Source: Parasponia andersonii
Lineage: Eukaryota; Streptophyta; Magnoliopsida; Rosales; Cannabaceae
Assembly: GCA_002914805.1 (NCBI GenBank)
Contig: JXTB01000348.1
Location: forward strand, 204,648 to 268,647
DNA length: 64,000 nt
Direction: 5' to 3'
The translations under genes were made by a program, and so were the position numbers. Under the pieces are notes generated by a model. The model did no database searches, had not been told where the DNA came from, and saw only the letters and a list, made by a program, of their open reading frames with translations. Of this stretch, positions 45,040 through 55,278 are shown one piece after another (position 1 is the first letter of the stretch; each line of letters opens with the position of its first letter).

Positions 45040-45117
45040 CAAAGAGAATGGATGGAAGCCTTGTTTGGACGTAAGATTTCAAGCATACCCACCAGATTAG
45101 ATGCAAATGGGAATGAG
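45040..45117 (+). pseudogene. DUF1262 3-prime scrap (copy e)
   Basis: agaatggatggaagccttgttt followed by gatttcaagcatacccaccagattagatgcaaatgggaatga: the last about 24 codons of DUF1262 exon 2 (MDGSLV, then DFKHTHQIRCKWE and stop) with one frame slip between them. It is closest to copy f. The rest of its exon is not found next to it; chromovirus-type LTR sequence ends 98 bp upstream. Confidence 0.8.
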
Positions 45118-45432
45118 AAATTATGCCAATAATACAACATTTTTATTTCTATGAAAAAGTTTTAGTGTTATAGCGTTATTATCGTACTTCTTTTATCTAT
45201 AGTAGGTGATCATTAGTTCAACGTAAATCTTTATACAATTTGGTCACTATGTACGTACAATATTGTATATTTTCTTTGTAAGACTTTTATTTTTTGTCAT
45301 TTGTTTTTAAAAGTAAAAAATAAAAATAAAAAATCATCGAGATTTTGTCAATTACTATTTTGAAAAAGGTCCCCCTGTGTTTATTCCGGTTAAAAAAAAT
45401 TACCAAGTTTCCCATTGTGAATTTTTCTGCTC

Positions 45433-45477
<45 letters not shown>

Positions 45478-47242
45478 GTGATGTTTCAATAGAGATTTTT
45501 ATTTTTATTCTATGGATGGATACTCTAATTTGGGTCTAATAGCTAAAATAATATTAGTAGGTTTACTAAAACAATTATTATAATTAATGTGATGTTTCAA
45601 TAGAGATTTTTGATTTTACTCCATGGATGGGTAATCTAATAGCTAAAATAATATTAGTAGATTTACTAAAACAATTATTATAATTAATACATATATAAAT
45701 ATAAAAGTTATTTAAAACAAAATAGATGAGTAACTTGATGAGTTGGCCAATTTTTTTTTTATTTTCTTCTTTTATAAGAAAATGAAATTAGCAAAAAATA
45801 TTTAATAATCCTAAATCACTCTCAACTATCTTATTTGTTAGGAGAAAAAAACAACAACAAAAGATGTACAAATTTCAAGCTGCTTTACACATAATTTTTT
45901 TTTAAACAAATTTTCTTTTAATGTAGTTACTTTATTTATTTTTTATTATTTAAGAAAACAACTTATTCATAATATGAAAATTATGCTATCTTGGATTTTA
46001 TCTTTTGGTACAATAAAAAAAAAGTTTATGAAATATTGAAGAATAGTTCATATAGTTTTAAATTAAAAGTAATTAAAAAATTAAACTTTAAATTAAATTT
46101 TCAAAAAGGAAATAAATAAAAAAGAATTAAAAATTAATATATTGAATGAGATGATTTGTTATTGTGAATTTATTTCCAAATTAATCAAATTTACTCATTC
46201 ATTAAGCAAAAATAAAAATACTCATTAAAAACTCACCCATATATATTTCATTATCTATCCCTCATTTATTCAAAAAACTAGTACTTGTATAAGAAGGTAA
46301 CTAGTATTTATATGTATCAAATTACTACTGTTTTGTTTTCTAATTATAGAGCAATGTTATAGGGTATTAGTAGTAACCAACACTACAATAATATATATAT
46401 TGTTATTGGATTATTCTAATTAATAAATCTGGTTTCATATAAGTATTACTTGAATTATAATTATAATTAGAAAATAAGATATTGACAATGCTCTATGCTC
46501 TTAGCATTATTCCAAGGATATAAAATGGGAAGGATATAAAATGGGCAATTGAATAGTCAATTGTGAGACGTCATGAACAATTTCGAGGCAGCTTCTAGCC
46601 ACCGAATTTCTTAATGAGTAAGCTAGCTAATCATGTATATGCCCTACGGTATTAATAATTGAGTACCATTTTAAAACTTTTGGTCAAAGAAGTGTATAAA
46701 GAATTTTTTTACTAGTTTTTGTACTTAAATGCGTTTGGGCATTTTAAAAAATCTGGTCAACAAAATCGGTTGAAGGCATTTACTTTTGAGCCCATTAACC
46801 AGAGAATAAATTTTGGCCTTTCCAAAAACAAACAGAGTAAGATAGACTCTTGGTGTTTTTCCAGTGTCTATTAATATTCCTAGTGCTGTGGCAAACTATT
46901 GGTAGTTAACTTGGTTGAAATAAAATCTATTTTTGAAGAGGAAAAAAAAAAAAGAAAGAAGAAATTACTGTTCCACATGGGATTGCATTTGGCAGTAGGC
47001 ACTAGGCAGTAGGGCTTCTCTTGGTGAGGTTTGTTTAAATTAATAGCATGCCAGCTTAGCTCCTTGCAGATTGGATCTTAATTCATCAAAGGGTATATAT
47101 AGAAATACGTCAAATAATAATTAACAAATGCCACCAGTTAATATTGTCATATATTATCTTTTCAGTTTAATATATAATCATGTTCAAAAAGTCAGACATT
47201 AACAAGAGAAGATCATATTCACACGGCTAAATAATAGAGAGA
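45118..47242. other. AT-rich spacer upstream of copy f, with dispersed repeat
   Basis: Contains a (TA)n tract (about 45435-45472) and a dispersed repeat (45475-45840). The block gatgtttcaatagagattttt starts at about 45480 and again at about 45590 (about 110-bp internal duplication). A single copy of the repeat occurs at about 62705-62975. W-box-like GGTCAA occurs at 46682-46687 and 46755-46760, about 500 bp before the ATG of copy f. No gene is recognised. Confidence 0.5.
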
Positions 47243-50200
47243 ATGTACGTGACAAGGCCCCTCTCTTTGTATAGAAAGAATCCTAAAGCACTGTCGTTAG
47301 AACCCCCGGAAGGTCCAAATTCTGGTTATCTTGTCATCTATGATGAAGAAGCTGATCAAACCCCGACTTGTTTTGGATTGTCAAACGACAACGGGATCCG
47401 ATACCTGCCTTTCCCTCAGAACAAAGTTGTCAACATTGCGGACTGCGACTACTCTCAAGATGTCGTTTTCGTTCCAGTTCTTAATCACCCATTATCCTCC
47501 AATCGCTACTTTGCCATAGTGCCTTATTGCAGATATAAAGGGTATGGATATTTTTTTTGTTCTTCAATTAATATTTAGATGGTCTCTATTTTATATCTAT
47601 CTATCTATATATTTCTCAGTACAGTATATACATGAGGTTTTTGTTATTTTCTTTTTTTTTTTTTAACATAAGTTGATCGTGTAGAGGCAATTACCATTGA
47701 GAGTATTTTGTAGTTGTCTATTTTTAATATTTCTAAAACCTCAGAGTTTGTTACGCGAAATTAAGATAATCTACATGGAAATATTTGTGATAATTTGTCT
47801 AGAAAGTAATTATAATAGTTTTGGCTTGTTTTGTCGCGACCCAAAATCCGAGTTAGTGGCAGAATGAGAATTTCACAAAAATAGGAAATTCATTGATTTA
47901 TTTGAAAAATGTCCAAAGTTCTAATTTTTATAAAAATGGTCCATTTAAATAAAATAATCGGAATTCCATCCTGTGAACCACTCCCATAGTTCGTATACAC
48001 CATTAAACATAGATTGAACAATTATTTAAAAACGCGAAATTAAATATAAAATCCAGCATCATCATCATCCACCAAAAAGTCAAACACCAGAATGACATAC
48101 ATAAGTTCGCACACAAAATAGAAAGTAGTAATCTTGGTTCAATACTAACACACAATCCAAATAGTCCAAAGACTACGAAACAACTCCTAGCATTACCAAG
48201 AGACGAACTGCAATTCGGATAACCTCTTACTCCTCTTGATCACCAAGATCACACTAGACACCACCTGAGGAAGAAAGTAGGGGGGTGAGCATAAAATGCC
48301 CAGTAAAAAAAATAATTATCTCAATCGAAAATATTTTAGCGATGAAGAATTCCTGCATGGTTAGTTTAGTCCAAAACATTCATATATACATAATCCAAAC
48401 CAGAAATCCATATATATATATATATATATAAAAGTAGTGCAATCAAAACCATTCAATTCATATGCACATGATACAAATCAACATATACCCATGAGCTCAC
48501 ATCCTCTCATCTATGGAAACCCAAGATGATGGCACTAAGTGTACCTAACAGCCTACCTGATACCTAAGCTCATACCCAGAGGGACACCCATGTGTCGCTT
48601 ACAAAACCTGAAGGGGCAACCGAGTTGCCTACATCTGCCAAATGGGAAGGTAATCAGAAGTAACAAGATCTCGCGTGAGTTTACGGACTTTCACCGACGG
48701 TGGGGCACACAACGGCACACTGTAGACCCACGATGCTAACACGGTACTCATGTATGATCCTATGATACGTGCAATACAGAACTGAAGTGTGAAAAAAATC
48801 GTGCTCTGGTTTTCCAGTAAAATCCGTATACTAGATTTTTATAGAAAAACGGGCAACATAACAGCCCTATTTTTAATATACCCAAAATAACCAGTGCTCA
48901 GAATATTCCTAGAGCAATACAGTATATATCTCACACAACCAATTCCCATCAGAGATATTCGAGAAACCAAAAATTACATTTGTTCTCATATGTTGCAAAA
49001 AATAAGTTTTATTCGAAAACGATATAAAACACAGGTAATTGAATCCCTACTTTGCTTGAATAGCAATACCGCGCTATTAAATCCTCAAGGTATCGTTGAC
49101 GATCATCTGGAGGGTGGGAACCAATTCCAAGCCCTCGATTGTCCTCTTGCGAAAAATCAACTTCTTACCGGAGCCTCAATTCCATAAACGAACTTCTTTA
49201 CTGAATTCCTATCACTCAAAATAGCTAGGTTAGACATATAACTTGTCCAATTCGGGTCCGGGCTCACACCAGACCGGCGGCATACAAAATGAGACAAAAT
49301 CTCGACCGTCTGATCTCGATTTTCATGCCGATCACCAAACAACACAATATATATATATATATATATATCAAACTTCTCAATTTTCTGAGTACATTCCAAA
49401 AATGTAGTCAAAAATACAATCCAACTGCCGAATCGAAAACAGCAACCATAAACTCGAAATGCCCAAAAATGGCAACTTTCAATCTGGACAAAATGGAGTT
49501 GAGATTTATATACCTTGATGATCCTTGCGACGATACGAATCCAACGGGACCGGTTTGAGGCCGAATAGTGGTGGTGACGAAAAGCTTCAAACGGCCATTA
49601 ATGGCATTTCACGGCGAAAGGACGACCGACAGCTACTGGCGATGACCAGCGGATGTTTGTGGCGGCACGGCGAGTCGACGCCGGCTGGACGATGGCTGGG
49701 CGGCAGCGTGGCTTCCTTCGGCGGGCTTCAGCCGAGAGTGAGAGAGACGAAGGAGAGAGAGAACGAGGGGATTATATATATATAATCTGATTTGTTTTTT
49801 AAATTCTGGTCAAAAGACCATTTTGCCTCTTAAAAATTGGGTTTTTACATTCTCCCCTCCTTATAAGAATTTCGTCTCGAAATTCAAAATACAAGTCAAG
49901 GTTCACATCACCATATAACTTCTAACTGAAAGTTAAACAAATGAGGGTACTTCTCGTACATCTCTGTCTCGAGTTCTCAAGTAGCCTCGTCCTCTTTGTG
50001 ATGTTCCCAAAGCACCTTGACAAGTGGTATCTCTCTGTTGCGAAACACTTTCAACTCTTTAGCCAATAAGCGAATAGGCTGCTCTTCATAGGACACATCC
50101 TCTTGGATCAGTACATGCATGTACTGAACAATATGAGATAGGTCCGGCGTGTACTTTTTTAATATCGACACATGAAACACGTTATGCACGTGACCCAACT

Positions 50201-53200
50201 GTGCAGGCAGATTCAAGCGATACGCCACTGGTCTAATTCTCTCTGTGATCTCAAAGGGACCAATATACCTTGGAGCAAGCTTACCCTTAACTCTAAATCT
50301 TGTAACACCTCGCCTTGGAGTCACTTTCAAGAATACAGAATCACCAGTATCGAACTCTACCTCGCGCCTCTTTAGATCAGCATAACTCTTCTAGCTACTC
50401 TGAATCTCTTTGAGTCTCTCTTGGATATCCTTGATCTTCTCAATAGTCTCTTCAATCAATTTAGGTCTAAGAGTAACATGCTCTTCGGGCTCTGCCCAAC
50501 ACAAAGGTGATCTACACGGCATTCCATATAACACTTTATATGGAGCCACACCTATACTGGTCTGGTAACTGTTATTATAAGCAAATTCCACCAAAGGAAG
50601 ATGATCATTCCAGTTTCCACCAAAATATAGTATGCAACAACGTAGCATGTCCTCAAGAATCTGAATGATCCTTTCAAACTGACCGTCTGTCTCAGGATGG
50701 TGAGCTGTACTGATATCAACTGCGTACCAAACACTTTCTGCAAGGCTCTCCAAAACTTAGAAGTGAACCTTGGATCTCTGTCAGATATTATGCTTGAAGG
50801 CACACCATGTAAACATATGATGTTCTCCATATACAGTCTACTAAGCTTAGTAAGTGAGTAGTCCATCCAGATCGGTATAAAGTGAGCACTCTTCATCAAC
50901 CGATCGATTATCACCTAAACTGTGTCATTCTTCCTCAAGGTCTTTGGTAAATTGGTCACGAAGTCCATTGTGATCTTGTCCCACTTCCATTCCAGAATTG
51001 GCAACGGCTGAAGTAATCCAGCTGGTCTCTGGTATTCAGCCTTAATTTGCTAATAAGTCAGACACTTAGCCATAAAAGTAGCTACATCCTTCTTTATTCT
51101 TTTCCACCAATACTGCCACTTTAAGTCTCGGTACATCTTGATACTACCCGGATGTACCGTGAACCCTTATTTGTGAGCCTCTGTTAGAATGGTTTCTTGA
51201 AGATTAGGGACATTAGCTACAGTCAACTTCCCACTGAAAAGTAAAAACCCTTCTCTGTTAGTGCTCCAACTATCTAACTGTTCACCATTCTAAAGTTGGT
51301 TCCAGATTGTCCTCAACTCCCTGTCTTGCTACTGACTCTGCTGGACAGTCTAGAGAAGAGATGGTGAAATCACAATGTTGCTCAGGCAAGCAACACCTTT
51401 ATTCTCGAAGTACTGCAAGTTGTAGTCTCCATTCGCAACTGAATTTTTCCAATCTTCAAATACCAATGCAGCTAGTGTACCACGAGGCTTCCTACTCAGT
51501 GTATCGGCTACAACATTGGCCTTACCAGGATGATACTATAGGTCGAAGTCATAATCCTTTATATACTCAACCCATCTTCGCTGTCTCAAGTTCAGATCCT
51601 TCTAGATAAAGAGATACTTCAAACTCTTATGATCGGAGAATATGTCGAACTTCACACCATACAAGTAACATCTCCAAATCTTCAACGCAAAGATCACTGC
51701 TGCAAGTTCTAGATCATGGATGAGATAGTTCCTTTCATGTGGCTTCAACTGACGAGAAGCATAAGCCACAACTCGACCATTCTGCATCAAGACACATCCC
51801 TAACCCATCTTCGAAGCATCGGTATATACCACATAAGGCTCATTACTATCAGGAACAGTAAGAACAGGTGCGGTGGTCAAACTCTGCTTCAATCTGACAA
51901 AAGCTTCTTCACTCTCGTGGTCCCAAACAAACTTGACGTCCTTCTGGTCAACTTGGTCAAAGTAAAGCAATTCTCGAGAAATCTTGTACAAAACGATGGT
52001 AATAGCCTGCCAAACTGAGGAAACTATGTACTTTCGTCACATTTCTCGGTCTTTCCCACTTCAAGATAGCTTCGATCTTAGCGAGATCGACTGAAATACC
52101 TCTGTGAGAAATCACATGGCCCAAGAACTTCACTTCTGACATCCAAAAGACATACTTCGATTTCTTGGCGTACAACTAATGATCTCTCAAGGTCTTGAGT
52201 ACTATCCCTAGATATTCGGCATGCTCTTCTCGAGTCTTGGAATACACCAGGATGTCGTCGATGAACACAACCACAAAACGATCCAAAAACGGCCTGAAAA
52301 TCCGATTCATGATATCCATAAAAGCTGCGGGAGCATTCGTTAAACCAAATGGCATCACCAGAAACTCAAAGTGACCATATCGGGTTCTAAATACTGTCTT
52401 CAGTATATCATCCTCCCTTATCTTCAACTGATGATAACCGGATCTCAAATCGATCTTAGAAAAGAATCTTGAACCACCGAGTTGATCAAACAACTCATCT
52501 ATCCTTGGCAAAGGATACTTGTTCTTTACTGTCAACTGGTTCAACTTCCGGTAATCCACACAAAGTCTCAACAAACCATCAGCTTTCTTCGCAAACAAAA
52601 CAGGAGCACCCCAAGGAGAAGTGCTACTACGAATAAAGCCCTTGGAAAGCAGATCGCCCAACTGTTCTCTTAATTTATCCATCTCAGCAGGTGTCATGCG
52701 ATAGGCTGGAATAGAAACTGGCTGAGCTCTAGGGACTAGTTTAATACAGAACTTGATCTCCCTATCAGGTGATAACCCTGGTAAGTCTTTAGGAAACACC
52801 TCCGAATACTTACACACCACTGGAATCCATGGGTCTTGATCGTCTATCCTTACCATGCCATCCATGGCAAACAAATTCCTGTAACACTCAAGTTTCTTTC
52901 TTCCACCCATGCACACTTTCAGAACAGGACTAGGCTTCAATGGACTCATCCCAGCCTGATAGACAATAGGATATCCATCACTAGGAAAAAGAGTCACCCA
53001 CTTCTTATGACAGTCCACAATAGCTCAATACTTCGACAACCAATCCATACCGAGTATCATATCATACTGTCCCATCGGCATCACAATCAAATCAGCAAGA
53101 AGCTTCCTATCGCCAATCACAACCCGACAAGACTTACACACACTAGAGACATCAGCCATTCCTCCCAAAGGTGTACCCAACGACAATATATAATCCAAAT

Positions 53201-55237
53201 CAGAAAATTCCAACCCCAACAGTTGAGTAAATAATAAGGATATGAATGAGTGGGATACACCAGTATCAAACAAAACATGTGCCCAAGAGTGTGAAAGAAG
53301 GATCATACCGTCAACAACAGCTCGGCTAGTGCGATCCTGAGTGTCGTCTGCCCCAGTAAAAGAGGCTTGGCCAGTCACCTTTCTTTTTCTTTTGTTACCT
53401 CTCCCCTGACTAGGTCGGCTGCTGCTGGATCCTGGACCACTACTACCATATCCACGCCCACCCTGACTCCCTGAGGCCTGAGGAGTCTGAAAGTTCTGAG
53501 TGTAATCCTGAGGGCGGTACTGATGCTGATAAGGCTGAGGGGAAGTAAAAGTTTGCGAAGCATCCTGTGACTATTGCGGCCTTGTCTGAGTGTTCTGATA
53601 AGGAACAGAACCTGACTGGCTCCCCTGCGGTTGAGAAAGAGGAGATTTCTGCAGGCGAATAGGATACTCTTTCTTCCGATGACCCGGCTGGCCACAAACA
53701 AAACATCCTCTATAAGGACTACCTCTGCCACCCTCAGAAGAACCACTGCTATTCGAGCTCCCACTGCTCAGAGTACCCTGAGCTGACCACTGCCCCTGGT
53801 TCCTTCTGGTGGCTTTCCTATCATTTCCTCTCCACTGGTTCCTCCTGGAATCCAAACTTTCTTTGATCGCCTCTGCCCACTAGTCAGCCATTGCAATCTC
53901 AGGTTGAGTATGGAAAGTCTGGGTACCAATCCTGTTGAAAATATTCTGATTCATATGACTCCTGAACTTAGCAACTCGGTTCTTCTCACTCGTACCCGGT
54001 CTAAGAGCAATACTTGCTAACTCAGTGAACTCTATCAGGTACTCATTCACCGTTCTGTTACCTTGGGTTAAAGTCTCAAATCAGTTCACCACTTCGTCTT
54101 GCTGGTCCTCATTGGCATACTAGGCCTTGAAAATCCGCTCAAAGTCTTCCTAAGTCAGACTCACTACATCTTGCATCTGTTCCACTGTCTCCTACTAACA
54201 AATGGCACTCCCTGTCAAACGGGTAACAGCAAACGCAGCCCAAAACTCAACTGGAGTACCAAGGGCTCGAAAGTGCTTCTCCATCTCATGTAACCAAGCA
54301 ATTGTCATGAGAGCTTCTGGTCTACCATCAAACTTCCCTGGCTGGAGATGCATGAACCGTTGGAGATGATCAGCCTGATCCAACTGACGTTCCCTCAGAG
54401 CTGGAGGCTGATAGTCTGGATTGCTCATCTAGACGAATGTCTGCTGCATTGCCTCAATCAGATGAGTGAAATCCGGACAAGGAGGTTCGGCATCCAGCTG
54501 GTGCCTTGGAACTCTTTTAGGAGGCATCCTTACAAGTATGAAACAATATGTCAAACTGTTAGTGAGATAATGATGCACGCTTGTCATAAAATCAACTTCA
54601 ATCTAGTTTAATGGTGATACGTCCGAGCTGTTAAACTCAAAGCTCTGATACCAAAAATTCTGTCACGACTCAAAATCTGGACTAGTGGTAGAAGCTTAAT
54701 TTCACAAAGGTGGGAAATTCCTTGATTTATTTGAAAAATGTCAAAAGTTCTAATTTTTATAAATACGGTCCATTTAAATAAAATAATCGGAATTCCATCC
54801 TGTAAACCACTCCCACAGTTCGTATATACCATTAAACATGGATCGAACAATTATTTAAAAAAGCGAAATTAAATATAAAACCCAACATCATTATCATCTA
54901 CCAAAAAGTCAAACACCAGAATGGCATATATAAGTTCGCAGACAAAATAGAAAGTAGTAATCTTGGTTCAATACTAACACACAATCCAAATAGTCCAAAG
55001 ACTACGACGACAACTCCTAGCATTACCAAGAGACGAATAGCAATCCAGATAACCTCTTACTCCTCTTGATCACCAAGATCGCACTGGACACCACCTGAGG
55101 AAGAAGGTAGGGACGGTGAGCATAAAATGCCCAATAGGAAAAACAATTATCTCGATCAAAAACATTTTAGCGATGGAGAATTCCTGCATGGTTAGTTTAG
55201 TCCAAAACATTCATATATACATAATCCAAACTGGAAA

Positions 55238-55278
<41 letters not shown>

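Noticed and set aside
45040..45117. Could be the true 3-prime end of a functional DUF1262 gene
   Set aside because: No exon body precedes it, there is a frame slip, and copy f has its own complete 3-prime end.
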